Shown here: positions 31,530-40,115 of the stretch, in pieces | Numbering within the stretch: position 1 is the first letter of the stretch | Layout of the letters: each line of letters begins with the position of its first letter | Virus record (IMG/VR): IMGVR_UViG_3300017731_002846 | Span: 1-64,000 of that record | Source: a virus | Reading direction: 5' to 3' (one strand) | Length of the DNA stretch: 64,000 bases | Made by a program: the position numbers and the translations under genes | The notes under the pieces: generated by a model | The model's input: the letters and a program-made list of their open reading frames with translations, nothing else | What the model was told of the DNA's origin: nothing | Database searches by the model: none

Positions 31530-32224
31530 TAAAATTTAGTGCCGCCCTTTAATAATGCATAGGTTTCATGCATACAACTTGGCGATAAATAGTGGGATGA
31601 AATTTTGCCATTCAACAGCTGTTTTTTTGCAAAATAATCAGATTGATGAGCCCAATTCAAATCTGCATTTCGATCTGCAAACGGAATCCATAAACCTTCG
31701 TTTAACTGAATGTTGTCTATTATTTGAATTTCCGCATCTCTCATAGATGCAGCAACTCCAATATCTTCTCCACCTTCTTTATGTAAATAAAAATCAAGAT
31801 GATTCCAGGCTTTTTGAATTGCAGATCGCGATAAAATGTAACCCGAACCACCTTGAGCATAAGGCAAGCCTTTGAAATTTTTTTTCTTTCCTATGTACAA
31901 GTCATCTTGGGGGTTAAAACTTTTTAGGTACTCTTTGAGAAGTTTGAAATTAACAAAAGTGTCATCATCGCATTTAAATAAAAAGTCCCAATCGTGAGAC
32001 AAGGACTGTTTTAACATTTTGTAAGTTTTTTCAGGAAGCCTACTACGATCCTCGCCCAAATCGGGAGAGCAATCCCGGGTATTTTTCATTGATTTAGACT
32101 GAGCTAAGTCACCATAAAAAAAATATTCATGAGGGCTTTCAATATCTTTTATCCAAGTATTTAAGCAAGCATCGGCCTGCTCTTGTGTTTCGCTGCAAGT
32201 CAATATATAAACTAGTATTTTCAA
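31529..32224 (-). CDS. GT31/Fringe-like glycosyltransferase
   Basis: 231 aa, start TTG 32224 after AGGTAA; no nearby ATG fits. LVYILTCSETQEQADACLNT, LFKCDDDTFVNF (DDD metal motif), YAQGGSGYILSR and EGGEDIGVAASM are in the order of beta-1,3-galactosyl/N-acetylglucosaminyl-transferases (Fringe-like, GT31), a family rare in bacteria and phages. No membrane anchor. Confidence 0.85.
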   Translation of the reverse strand: MKILVYILTCSETQEQADACLNTWIKDIESPHEYFFYGDLAQSKSMKNTRDCSPDLGEDRSRLPEKTYKMLKQSLSHDWDFLFKCDDDTFVNFKLLKEYLKSFNPQDDLYIGKKKNFKGLPYAQGGSGYILSRSAIQKAWNHLDFYLHKEGGEDIGVAASMRDAEIQIIDNIQLNEGLWIPFADRNADLNWAHQSDYFAKKQLLNGKISSHYLSPSCMHETYALLKGGTKF

Positions 32225-32263
32225 TTACCTTTTCCTTATATGTTTTACAAATATTATAAAACT

Positions 32264-32851
32264 TTATCCTCCAAACTTATACCCAAAAATCTCAATATCC
32301 TTTGCATATTTTCGCGCGACAATATCACGAGTTTCGTCATCGTAGTATTCAGTGTAATGTTTGTGTTTTGACACATGTTTTTGTGGAAGTTCTTTATGAG
32401 GAATTCCAATGTTGTCACAGACGATGTTAAAGTCTTCTTGAAGGTTTTCAAAGCGACCTATGTAATTAATTTTATCTAATGGTTCTAAAATATTATATTG
32501 ACTGTAAAGGTGGCACGGATCACCTGGGGACTGGGCCGGGTGTAAAGTTGTGAATTTAATTACAAATGTTTTAAAATCTACACCTCTATAATATTCTCTG
32601 CAATGAGGGAGATTCCATTCATTTAATTGATCTGTAAACCATTTAAACTCTGACACCATTTTGTCATATGGATTTCTAACGAAAGAAAATTTATAATAAT
32701 TTTTATACTTACTATTCTGTAGTAAATTTCGATGGGTTGCGTGATAATGACCTTCAATATGAAATTCAAAATTTTCCAAATATGCCTCTATGCTTGTGCC
32801 AGCGCATTTAGGTACATGTATAAAAACAACTCTATGTTTATTACTTATCAT
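32264..32851 (-). CDS. sulfotransferase 5
   Basis: 195 aa from ATG 32851 (MISNKHRVVFIHVPKCAGTS). HVPKCAGTS (12-20) is the 5'-PSB loop and FSFVRNPYDKMVS (55-67) the 3'-PB motif. IGRFENLQEDF and HKHYTEYYDDETRDIVARKY complete the family pattern. Its start overlaps the upstream glycosyltransferase by 11 nt. Confidence 0.9.
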   Translation of the reverse strand: MISNKHRVVFIHVPKCAGTSIEAYLENFEFHIEGHYHATHRNLLQNSKYKNYYKFSFVRNPYDKMVSEFKWFTDQLNEWNLPHCREYYRGVDFKTFVIKFTTLHPAQSPGDPCHLYSQYNILEPLDKINYIGRFENLQEDFNIVCDNIGIPHKELPQKHVSKHKHYTEYYDDETRDIVARKYAKDIEIFGYKFGG

Positions 32852-33623
32852 ACAGGTCATTGAAGTAGGCTTGTTCTTTTCTACCATGTGGACCTAATCC
32901 ACATTCTATATTTTGCTTGAAATATTTGCAATGATCTATATTAAGAACACTAGTCCACTTTTTTTTAGATAAATCAGCTTTATTATATACATCATGATGC
33001 CCGTGGCAGTGCTCTAAGTGACCGCGCGTTATGATAACTTTCTGCGTAGCGCGCTTCGCTAAACCCTTTGTAATATCAACTGTCTTATTTAACTGCTCAA
33101 AAATATCTACTTGTTTGTTTAAGGTGGCAAGATTTCCATTAGATCCTCCAATTCTATCTCTTAAAACACCTTTACAAAACTGAATTTCGCTGCTCTCTAT
33201 TAATTTTAATTCGGTTGAAGATAGTTCAACAAACTCATCCAGATCAAGTATGAAACACAATTCATTTTCAGTTATATATTGTTTTTTTAAATCGTTCTGT
33301 ATAATCCACAGAGGGCATGTGTTTGGATTAGGAGGAGGGTGCTGATATTCTTTTAACCTTTTGGTATCTTTTAAAGTATTGTGCATGCTCCAGTCACGAT
33401 TTTTGTATTCGTAAAACTTTTCACTACATATAGGGATAAATTTTATATTGTATCTGCTACTGTAGGTTGGTTTGATTGTATTAATTACTTCGTTGTTACC
33501 ATGTAGTATAAATTCTGTAACCCCAATATCATCATAATGCTTTAAGAAATGATGCAGTAAAATATCAGTCACATCAATTTTGATTAATTCTGGATTTGTT
33601 CCTATGTCTGCTATTAATTTCAT
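32841..33623 (-). CDS. GT92/GT2-like glycosyltransferase
   Basis: 260 aa. LIADIGTNPELIKID at the start, FILDLDEFVEL (DxD near residue 130) and a late His-rich HLEHCHGHHDVY...NIDHCKYF resemble the GT92 / Glyco_tranf_2_4 group. Acts on an unknown glycan. Overlaps sulfotransferase 5. Confidence 0.7.
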   Translation of the reverse strand: MKLIADIGTNPELIKIDVTDILLHHFLKHYDDIGVTEFILHGNNEVINTIKPTYSSRYNIKFIPICSEKFYEYKNRDWSMHNTLKDTKRLKEYQHPPPNPNTCPLWIIQNDLKKQYITENELCFILDLDEFVELSSTELKLIESSEIQFCKGVLRDRIGGSNGNLATLNKQVDIFEQLNKTVDITKGLAKRATQKVIITRGHLEHCHGHHDVYNKADLSKKKWTSVLNIDHCKYFKQNIECGLGPHGRKEQAYFNDLYDK

Positions 33624-33624
33624 T

Positions 33625-34383
33625 TTATATTCCTAATAAAATTTTTACTACATCAATTCTTAACTGGCTTGCGCCACACTGTTTATATTGACTGTATTTT
33701 TCTTGTAAAATTCCGATATTTTCATGCGACACATGAAGCACACCATATTTTTCGTTTTCAATATAGCTGATACTAGGACCTGCTAATATTTTGTTTTTCA
33801 CGGGATCGATATATCCACCAAATTCATACCTATTCCTTGTCATTAAAATATTATATTGGTTTCTTAGTTGCATATACGAATCATTGTATTTTGGCACAAA
33901 ATTATATGTAAAAAATTCCTGGTCATGGTAATGATCAGCTTGCTGTTTTAAAATTTCGATTCGCTCGTTGCTTACATTTACAAATGCTTTGCACAAATTT
34001 TCAAATTGCTTTCGTGTTCCGCTTGCAAGAAAAGGACAATCAGCATCCATCAAATGAAGCTTGTCACCCGGTTCTGTAATCGGAAAATTAAGATTAATTG
34101 CATCATAATCCGAAACATAAAATTTTTCTTCTGCTTGAGTTGCATATGCCAGCCAACGAAACCAACAACTCATGCCGTATTCTGTAATTTGTTTACTCGT
34201 TATCTCATTGAAAATTCTACGCATTTCTGAGTTTAAAGTTGCAAAATACGGATGCTTTTTTGCATCTTCTAAGTTCAAGACAATAGGTTGGTATCCGTGT
34301 CGTAACCAGCTAATTTTCCACAAGTCAATAAGTTCGTTTTGGGAAGAGTGGTTGATATTCTGGTAGTATGTGTAGATTTTCAT
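33625..34383 (-). CDS. GT-A-like putative glycosyltransferase
   Basis: 252 aa. MKIYTYYQNINHSSQNELID, W-x-x-S-W-L-R-H-G-Y-Q-P, MSCWFRWLAYATQ and FYVSDYDAINLNF with a DxD-type motif form the pattern of capsule-locus glycosyltransferase-like proteins. Donor and acceptor unknown. ATGA-type overlap with the WcbI-like gene upstream. Confidence 0.65.
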   Translation of the reverse strand: MKIYTYYQNINHSSQNELIDLWKISWLRHGYQPIVLNLEDAKKHPYFATLNSEMRRIFNEITSKQITEYGMSCWFRWLAYATQAEEKFYVSDYDAINLNFPITEPGDKLHLMDADCPFLASGTRKQFENLCKAFVNVSNERIEILKQQADHYHDQEFFTYNFVPKYNDSYMQLRNQYNILMTRNRYEFGGYIDPVKNKILAGPSISYIENEKYGVLHVSHENIGILQEKYSQYKQCGASQLRIDVVKILLGI

Positions 34384-34991
34384 GCTGAATTTACCCCGTG
34401 CGGAAATCCTACTTTTAAAAACATATCATGATCTTCTTTTGAAAAATATTCCCAGTCAAAATGCTCGCAAATTAACTCGAGCAATTTCAAGAAATAATTA
34501 GATGGTGGGTGGTTAGGTTCGCCTTTTCTTAAAGGCAGCATATCGTTTTTATTGTGTTGGTTTATGATTTGATCGATTTTGATTTTTATATTTTCCTCTT
34601 TGTCTTTATGCTGTGTTCTCTTGAGAGTTTTATCATAATTATTAATATCAATGTAATAGTTTGTCACTGTTAATAGCTTACAATGCTCATTTACGATCAA
34701 CTTGATTTTATCGATAGAGTATTCAGGTGAAGCATCAGGATGCATGTCTAGGCATATTATATAGTCACAAGAATTTATATAGTCTTTATCGTCGTGAGGA
34801 CACCTTACATTATCTATAAAGTCTTTGGTGAATAATTCGAGGTTTACTTCATTCAATTTTCCTTTGAAATCATATCCTCCATATCTTTCGTTATTAAAAG
34901 ATATCCACCAACATTCATCATTTGGCGATAAATATTTAATATACCAGCAAAGCGACTCTAGTTGACAATTTCCTATGCAAGCAATTTTCAT
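34380..34991 (-). CDS. WcbI-like polysaccharide biosynthesis protein
   Basis: 203 aa. MKIACIGNCQLESLCWYIKY: the G-N-C-Q-x-x-x-L near the N-terminus with later IICLDMHPD, and a C-terminal H-P-S/P-N-Y-F segment (NHPPSNYFLKL) match the WcbI domain, a capsule-biosynthesis protein thought to be an acyltransferase. It suggests that the glycan may be acylated as well as sulfated. No sugar-binding residues can be assigned. Confidence 0.78.
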   Translation of the reverse strand: MKIACIGNCQLESLCWYIKYLSPNDECWWISFNNERYGGYDFKGKLNEVNLELFTKDFIDNVRCPHDDKDYINSCDYIICLDMHPDASPEYSIDKIKLIVNEHCKLLTVTNYYIDINNYDKTLKRTQHKDKEENIKIKIDQIINQHNKNDMLPLRKGEPNHPPSNYFLKLLELICEHFDWEYFSKEDHDMFLKVGFPHGVNSA

Positions 34992-34997
34992 AGTTAG

Positions 34998-35090
34998 TTA
35001 TGTATATTCTTTTAGCATTTTTTCTCTAAACCCTGATCCAGTTTTTGGCGGATTTAGGCATACGAATTTATATTTGTGCGATAATATCAT
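34998..35090 (-). pseudogene. truncated sulfotransferase remnant (30 aa)
   Basis: MILSHKYKFVCLNPPKTGSG then 10 more residues and a stop. It matches only the first about 25 residues of a sulfotransferase, including the PAPS loop (PPKTGSG), and aligns with the starts of 28351 and 35106. The remaining catalytic parts are missing, so it is a decayed copy, not an active enzyme. Confidence 0.75.
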
Positions 35091-35105
35091 TTAATCAAGT
35101 AATTT

Positions 35106-35753
35106 TCATATAGTATAACCTTTTAACTCTATTACATGCTTTTCTTTTTGCGCTACAAGATCAATTAGTTGTTGATTGTAAATTTCATGCATATTTTGCA
35201 AGTTTAGGCTTTTGTTCCCGTGCTCCAAGGCCGGGGGGGTTATGTCAACTTGATCACATAATAAAGTGAATTCATTCTGAAGATTTTCAAACTCGGCGAT
35301 ATGATTAATTACAGCCTCATTGTTAATAATATAATATTCGTGTTGAGGTTTGTTGTTTTTGATTAAATTTCTCATTATTGTTTTTTTATCTTGATTTTCA
35401 AACATTTTAAGGCACATTTTACCTTGATTTATTTCAGGAGCATTCCATTTTATACTTGCGTCTTTGTTTTTGTATTTTTCCGCATATTCTTTAAAATATT
35501 TGAAGAAACTATAATAACGATCCCACGGATTACGAACAATAGTGAATGAAAAATACTCTGAGAAGTTTTTGTTTAGTTTCTGCAACGAATCACGACATTG
35601 TCTTGCAGTTCCGTGTTGATAAAAATCAGCATTTAAGTTTGGTTCACCAACAATATCAATAACACCCAATGGCAACAAGCTTTCACGAAATGATCTTGTT
35701 CCAGTTTTTGGAATGTCAATTGTTATAAATTTATGTTTATGTGATATTAGCAT
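35106..35753 (-). CDS. sulfotransferase 6
   Basis: 215 aa. DIPKTGTRSF (13-22) is the 5'-PSB loop and FTIVRNPWDRYYS (70-82) the 3'-PB motif. IAEFENLQNEF follows. It lacks the HYxEYYDDET tail and ends differently, so it belongs to another branch than the first five. Overlaps the upstream sulfotransferase-like gene by 17 nt. Confidence 0.88.
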   Translation of the reverse strand: MLISHKHKFITIDIPKTGTRSFRESLLPLGVIDIVGEPNLNADFYQHGTARQCRDSLQKLNKNFSEYFSFTIVRNPWDRYYSFFKYFKEYAEKYKNKDASIKWNAPEINQGKMCLKMFENQDKKTIMRNLIKNNKPQHEYYIINNEAVINHIAEFENLQNEFTLLCDQVDITPPALEHGNKSLNLQNMHEIYNQQLIDLVAQKEKHVIELKGYTI

Positions 35754-36651
35754 TTTTACAATATCTCTCCCATAATTTTCTATCCCAATATGTACGATCT
35801 AGAAATTTTTGTTGAATAGTTAGGTCTAAGTCAGAAAGTTTGCGCTTCAATTTTTTGCTAGTTTGGTTCTTGTTAATGTGAGTAGCTACAACCTCGGGCT
35901 CAATATCTGACTGAAGAATACCATAAGCACCGTGAAATACATTATTAATTAATCCATCTACTTCGCTCATATCAGATATTCTGAAATACTGAAGGTATTC
36001 ATTTGCTAATGTAAAATGCCTGGGCTCAATCACTTGAGAGTCTTGCATGTCAAGCAAATGCCTTATTAGCCAACTATCTTCTAATTCGCTAGATTGAATA
36101 TACTCAAGAAAATTATCAGAACTAATCGAATTGTGAGTCGGTTCATGCTTGCTTTTGTCGCTCTTTATATAATGATATATCGAGATAGATCTTGCAAAAG
36201 GATCCCGTAAAACTGTAAAGTTCAATACATGATTTCTTTTTGAGGCATGTTTAATCTTTTCTACAGCATCTCTTTGTATTGATGCTCCGGGAACAGTAGG
36301 ATCGACACTAATCGAAAAAACTTCAACATCTCCATTATTAATAGAATCAATAAAAGGTTCTAAATCAACATAATCCGTTACTTCATCGCTAAATTTATCT
36401 TTTTTGAAATTATTATTTATTGTTGCAACATCTGTTGGAGTATGAATACAGCAGGTCAGTTGTTTTCCTTCTTTTAATAAAACAATAGATCTCCTTATCC
36501 TCTTAGAGGTCCACCCTGGTATTTGATGATTGTCTAAATACAGATTGTATTTTCTGCACAACATCATCATCCAGCTTAAAACATAAGTCCCTGCATTCTT
36601 AGCTATATGATAAAAAACAGGAATATGTTCAGGCTCTTTAATAATACTCAT
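35737..36651 (-). CDS. sulfotransferase 7 (longer, divergent)
   Basis: 304 aa. YHIAKNAGTYV (14-24) is a variant 5'-PSB loop and FTVLRDPFARSIS (145-157) the 3'-PB motif, so the spacing between them is about twice that of the others. IHTPTDV and DSWLIRHLLDM lie between and after. The most divergent member of the island. First gene after the GTGTA element at 36652-36668. Confidence 0.78.
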   Translation of the reverse strand: MSIIKEPEHIPVFYHIAKNAGTYVLSWMMMLCRKYNLYLDNHQIPGWTSKRIRRSIVLLKEGKQLTCCIHTPTDVATINNNFKKDKFSDEVTDYVDLEPFIDSINNGDVEVFSISVDPTVPGASIQRDAVEKIKHASKRNHVLNFTVLRDPFARSISIYHYIKSDKSKHEPTHNSISSDNFLEYIQSSELEDSWLIRHLLDMQDSQVIEPRHFTLANEYLQYFRISDMSEVDGLINNVFHGAYGILQSDIEPEVVATHINKNQTSKKLKRKLSDLDLTIQQKFLDRTYWDRKLWERYCKNANIT

Positions 36652-36668
36652 TGCCTTACTAATTACAC
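36652..36668 (-). promoter_or_regulatory. GTGTA-class promoter-like element
   Basis: GTGTAATTAGTAAGGCA directly before ATG 36651. Also contains an AAGG that could serve as ribosome-binding site. Confidence 0.45.
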
Positions 36669-36688
36669 TTTATTAAAATGAATCCTAC

Positions 36689-37522
36689 TTAAGATGAGAA
36701 TCTATTTTTTTGATGTAAAATTACTAAATCTCTATTTTTTTGGCAAATATAACTTTCTTTTAGCTTGCTATCTACACCCATAGACATATTAGAAATTAAT
36801 TTTATATCTTTATAACCAGGTTTATATTTATTTATGTTTTCTTCTGAGGATTCGATGGTATAATAGATACCAATGTCGTAATTAACGAAATGGTCATGAA
36901 CACCTTCTTTAACCAGCCGTTTTACTTTAGACAGAGATTCGTTAAGTAATTCTTTGGATAAATCACAGTTTTTATAAATAGCCACCCCATTTAAATGATC
37001 TTTCCATTCGCAATTTTCTGGAAGCTCAACGATGCCTTCATAGCAACTTCCAGCTATCAAAAAATCTTCTTGCTCACAATACTTATACAAACGATCAAAC
37101 CAGTGATATTTGACGGGTCTAGTGTCAGACTCTAAGATCAAAAAGTTTTCATAATCATTCTGAAAAAGAAAGTCTAAGCCTTGAAAAAAAGAATTATTGG
37201 GCCCAGAAGATAGCCCCAAAATAGGAAATCCATGCTCTTCGTATAATTCATAAGAATGGTCAGCTCGAAAATAAAGATTTTCTTGCTCGCTAAGATCTAA
37301 AGAATGTATGTAGATTTTATTTATATATTTTAAAGATTCATATTTTAATAAATCTTCATATCCTGTAGGATCACCTTGATCAAAAACAAAAAATAAATCA
37401 AATTTATATTTTGCCGAAGCTCCTAGCCCAATATAACCCTTTAAACAATTATGGATATATCCTTCTTGGTATTCTTTTTGGGAAGATAGGAATGCTATAG
37501 CTAATTTATTTGTATACTGCAT
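36689..37522 (-). CDS. putative glycosyltransferase (GT-A-like)
   Basis: 277 aa. KLAIAFLSSQKEYQEGYIHN, LFFVFDQGD, then FLILESDTRPVKYHWFDRLY with an ExD-type motif and AGSCYEGIVEL suggest a GT-A enzyme. No closer family recognised. Gap of 37 nt to sulfotransferase 7. Confidence 0.6.
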   Translation of the reverse strand: MQYTNKLAIAFLSSQKEYQEGYIHNCLKGYIGLGASAKYKFDLFFVFDQGDPTGYEDLLKYESLKYINKIYIHSLDLSEQENLYFRADHSYELYEEHGFPILGLSSGPNNSFFQGLDFLFQNDYENFLILESDTRPVKYHWFDRLYKYCEQEDFLIAGSCYEGIVELPENCEWKDHLNGVAIYKNCDLSKELLNESLSKVKRLVKEGVHDHFVNYDIGIYYTIESSEENINKYKPGYKDIKLISNMSMGVDSKLKESYICQKNRDLVILHQKNRFSS

Positions 37523-37591
37523 ATCGTAAAATTATTTACCTTTAAATAATTCTAATATTATAATATATATATAGAGTTTAATCTATATTAA

Positions 37592-37657
37592 TTACCACTT
37601 GTATTTTTCCCAAATACAAAAAGTATATAAAACGGTCAATATAGCTATAGTTATCAT
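37592..37657 (-). CDS. possible membrane micropeptide (21 aa)
   Basis: MITIAILTVLYTFCIWEKYK... overlaps the pyrophosphatase stop as TAATG. One short hydrophobic helix. Too short to be sure; coupling is the only support. Confidence 0.35.
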   Translation of the reverse strand: MITIAILTVLYTFCIWEKYKW

Positions 37658-38160
37658 TAAACAAGTCTGTCGGTTATAATTTGATGGGCAAATTTTTTAT
37701 CATGCCAATCATGGACTTGAACTTTGTCGCCTGACATAGATAAGTCTTTATAATGGGCAAAGAAATTTTTTGAAATCTGAAGGAAACTCTCTTCTAGGTC
37801 TTTTAAATTAGAATATTTTCTTGTATAAAAGCTTGGGACACCTACCAATTTATAATCTTTTTCTCCCTCGTCATCCATGTCTAATACCCCTAAAATTTTG
37901 GCCTCTACAACAGTAGCTCTTTTGATTGGCTCGGGGCTGATAACTAAAATATCAAGAGGATCTCCATCTTCGCATAAAGTACCAGGAACGAAGCCGTAAC
38001 TTGCTGGGTAAACCATTGCGGAGTTTAGGCACCTATCATACATGAAAACCCCAAGTTCTCCATCGTACTCATACTTATTTTTTGAGCCTTCCTCAATCTC
38101 AATAACAGCATTAACTATTTGGGGCGATTTTTTGTGTGTTGGTAATTTATATAAGTTCAT
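37657..38160 (-). CDS. ppa: inorganic pyrophosphatase, family I
   Basis: 167 aa. SKNKYEYD (26-33), YPASYGFVPGTLCEDGDPLD (51-70) and LDMDDEGEKDYKLVGVP (93-109) are the substrate and Mg2+ site motifs of soluble PPase. Hydrolyses PPi to phosphate. Here it would pull forward the PPi-releasing nucleotidyltransferases encoded nearby and DNA synthesis. Operon with the nucleotidyltransferase (ATGA-type overlap). Confidence 0.93.
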   Translation of the reverse strand: MNLYKLPTHKKSPQIVNAVIEIEEGSKNKYEYDGELGVFMYDRCLNSAMVYPASYGFVPGTLCEDGDPLDILVISPEPIKRATVVEAKILGVLDMDDEGEKDYKLVGVPSFYTRKYSNLKDLEESFLQISKNFFAHYKDLSMSGDKVQVHDWHDKKFAHQIITDRLV

Positions 38161-38555
38161 TTTATTCCAGTTAAATCAGATGAAGAGCGAATTTTGTCGC
38201 CAAGCCCGTCAATAACTTGCGTTCCGTTTTCTTTGCAAATTTTGTATTCAGGTATTTCTCCGTTACTACGGTCACCACCATTGGCGAAAATATCGGGTTT
38301 AAGTAAATCAAGGGTCTTGCATACAGTTTTGTCGTCGTCAATAGACATAACAGCTTCATCAACGCCTTTAATTTGAGAGACAATCATTAAACGATCATCT
38401 TCGCACATAAAAGACCTTCCCTTTTTTAGGGCGGCCTGCCTGTCATTATTTACAATAACAATTAAATAATCGCCAAGCTCTCTCGCCATTTTAATATATT
38501 CCAAATGCCCGATATGTATCGGGTCAAAGTACCCACTAATTGCAATTTTTTTCAT
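38157..38555 (-). CDS. RfaE/HldE-type nucleotidyltransferase
   Basis: 132 aa. AISGYFDPIHIGHLEYIKMA at the N-terminus has the HxGH motif. IVNNDRQAALKKGRSFM, GGDRSNGEIPEYKICK and the C-terminal KIRSSSDLTG (S-S-x-L/T) match the cytidylyl/adenylyltransferase domain of HldE-like enzymes. It likely makes an NDP-heptose- or NDP-alcohol-type precursor; substrate unproven. Releases PPi, for which the overlapping pyrophosphatase fits well. Confidence 0.85.
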   Translation of the reverse strand: MKKIAISGYFDPIHIGHLEYIKMARELGDYLIVIVNNDRQAALKKGRSFMCEDDRLMIVSQIKGVDEAVMSIDDDKTVCKTLDLLKPDIFANGGDRSNGEIPEYKICKENGTQVIDGLGDKIRSSSDLTGIK

Positions 38556-38929
38556 ATAATGCTTTTTTGAATTTGTCTAAATATATAAGCCATGCATTCA
38601 CTATCCGTCATCTTTAATGCCCTGTAAATTTCTAAATCTATAACTTGCTCGACATCCAATTCATTGAAAGAGATTAACTCATCTTTTTTATCTTCATACA
38701 GACATACATGAATGATCTCGTTTGTTCCAGCAGGTTGAGTTACATAAATTTTATATATATCCATGTAACTTTTAGGGAATTTTAATAGTTTTTTATATAA
38801 TTTACCATGAGCAATAGTTAATTCAATAACTTCAGACTCTGTAAGCCCTTCATCTTTATAGTAGTTTTTATACAAATGATTAAACATTGATTTAAATGTA
38901 ACTTTCTGAACTAGATCTCTTAATGTCAT
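38552..38929 (-). CDS. hypothetical protein (125 aa)
   Basis: MTLRDLVQKVTFKSMFNHLY... alpha/beta protein with a C-terminal helix ending ECMAYIFRQIQKSII. It resembles a small uncharacterised bacterial family, not identified. ATGA overlap with the nucleotidyltransferase. Confidence 0.65.
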   Translation of the reverse strand: MTLRDLVQKVTFKSMFNHLYKNYYKDEGLTESEVIELTIAHGKLYKKLLKFPKSYMDIYKIYVTQPAGTNEIIHVCLYEDKKDELISFNELDVEQVIDLEIYRALKMTDSECMAYIFRQIQKSII

Positions 38930-38935
38930 AACTTT

Positions 38936-39154
38936 TTATAGGAAATTCGGGCGAATTGGTCGGTGTTTCCCGTAGCTCATAGAGTGAATCCGTGTTGCCT
39001 GTATATCAATCAATAATTTCTGCTTCAGGATAGCTTCGTGTTGAATATCGAGGGTCTCGTAAAGAGAATCAAGCCTCTGCTTCTGATTATAAGCAATAAA
39101 GGATAATGCTATTATCAGTAAAACGAGAATTACTTCTATGAAAGAAAACTTCAT
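38936..39154 (-). CDS. membrane-anchored coiled-coil protein (72 aa)
   Basis: N-terminal transmembrane helix (FIEVILVLLIIALSFIAYNQ) then a coiled coil (KQRLDSLYETLDIQHEAILK). Starts right after a GTGTA element. Topology like an inner-membrane spanin or holin accessory, but unproven. Confidence 0.6.
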   Translation of the reverse strand: MKFSFIEVILVLLIIALSFIAYNQKQRLDSLYETLDIQHEAILKQKLLIDIQATRIHSMSYGKHRPIRPNFL

Positions 39155-39168
39155 AAGAATGATTACAC
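39155..39168 (-). promoter_or_regulatory. GTGTA-class promoter-like element
   Basis: GTGTAATCATTCTT immediately before ATG 39154, at exactly the 14-nt spacing seen elsewhere. Confidence 0.5.
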
Positions 39169-39201
39169 AAGACTATATTAACTTGCAAAAAAAAAGAATA
39201 G

Positions 39202-39345
39202 CTATTTTTTCTTTTTAGTCCAATTAATTTGGTCGTAATTCTTTTTGAATTTCTTTGAATGATTATTTCTTGGCGCATCCCCTTTGCCATTGCCAGAAGA
39301 TTTATTAATATTACATTTTCCTGTTTTGCAATTCTTTTTATTCAT
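39202..39345 (-). CDS. small basic protein (47 aa)
   Basis: MNKKNCKTGKCNINKSSGNG... , Lys/Asn-rich, likely nucleic-acid binding. ATGA overlap with the upstream gene. Function unknown. Confidence 0.55.
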   Translation of the reverse strand: MNKKNCKTGKCNINKSSGNGKGDAPRNNHSKKFKKNYDQINWTKKKK

Positions 39346-39506
39346 TTCCATTTACAATAATTTGGGTTTTCAGATCTTTTCCTGCGCATATATTCTTTTT
39401 TTTGCTCTCTGCGCTTATCTAAATTTTCATTATCATATTTTTCTTGAGCTTTTTTTTGTGCAGCCTTGCCCTTTTCTGATTTCCTGTATTTTGACTGAGA
39501 GTCCAT
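39342..39506 (-). CDS. small basic protein (54 aa)
   Basis: MDSQSKYRKSEKGKAAQKKA... then KRREQKKEYMRRKRS. The S-x-Y-R-x-S-x-K-G-K-A-A-x-K-K-A pattern is one I associate with small phage proteins near HNH nucleases. Highly charged helix. Function unknown. Confidence 0.55.
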   Translation of the reverse strand: MDSQSKYRKSEKGKAAQKKAQEKYDNENLDKRREQKKEYMRRKRSENPNYCKWK

Positions 39507-39510
39507 AATG

Positions 39511-39523
39511 TATATAGTCCACT
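39511..39523 (-). promoter_or_regulatory. shared 13-mer, copy 1
   Basis: AGTGGACTATATA on the minus strand, 5 nt upstream of ATG 39506; the same 13-mer occurs at 40306-40318 inside a promoter. Candidate operator. Confidence 0.35.
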
Positions 39524-39527
39524 GCGG

Positions 39528-40115
39528 TCAAGCTGTCGCATGTAAATTTTTTTTAATTTGAAGATTTTCGACCAAACCAGAATTTAATATACAATCATTG
39601 CAATGGTCAAGATAATTTTCTTGGAATGTAGGCCAAGAAATTTTGTGATCAATTAAATGTTTAAGCAGTTCGTATTGCTCTTTCTCATCTTTATTGGCAG
39701 GGCCGACACCTTCTCGGTTGACATTAATTAATATGCCCCCCTTGTTCTTGATCCATTTAGCCTCGTTAAGAAAGCGAACATCCGTAATGAAGACATGTTT
39801 ATTAAGACCCAAGTCAAGATCTATGCCGTCAGAAATTTTTTCGATCCAGCAGTTTTCATTTAACTTGCGCCTAACATCAGTGCCGTAAGTGACTAGTAAT
39901 GGGCGAACAATTTCTTTCTCTTGATTGTTTTCGGTAAAAGCAGAAATGCCAGTATATTTAACAAGCAATTCATCAAGCTCGTTTTTTAATGCATCTGCGA
40001 AAGAGTAGCGCTTTGACTCTTCGCCAACTGAAGACAAGATTTGCTTGCAGCGTTCATAGAAAGTATCTTTGCCTGAACGGGCAAAGCCGGATATTCCAAT
40101 TAATTTATTATTCAT
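39528..40115 (-). CDS. deoxynucleoside monophosphate kinase
   Basis: 195 aa (ATG 40115; ATG 40118 also possible). P-loop ISGFARSGKDTFYER near residue 9, SFADALKNELDEL (a dNMP-kinase D-x-L-K segment), VTYGTDVRRKLNENCWI and FITDVRFLNEA match the phage T4 gp1-type dNMP kinase group. Phosphorylates dNMPs for DNA synthesis. Fits with the dUTPase at 44323. Confidence 0.85.
   Translation of the reverse strand: MNNKLIGISGFARSGKDTFYERCKQILSSVGEESKRYSFADALKNELDELLVKYTGISAFTENNQEKEIVRPLLVTYGTDVRRKLNENCWIEKISDGIDLDLGLNKHVFITDVRFLNEAKWIKNKGGILINVNREGVGPANKDEKEQYELLKHLIDHKISWPTFQENYLDHCNDCILNSGLVENLQIKKNLHATA

Noticed and set aside
39503-39531. TTGACC-N17-TTATGG promoter for 39342-39506
   Set aside because: The -10 would overlap the start codon and matches poorly.
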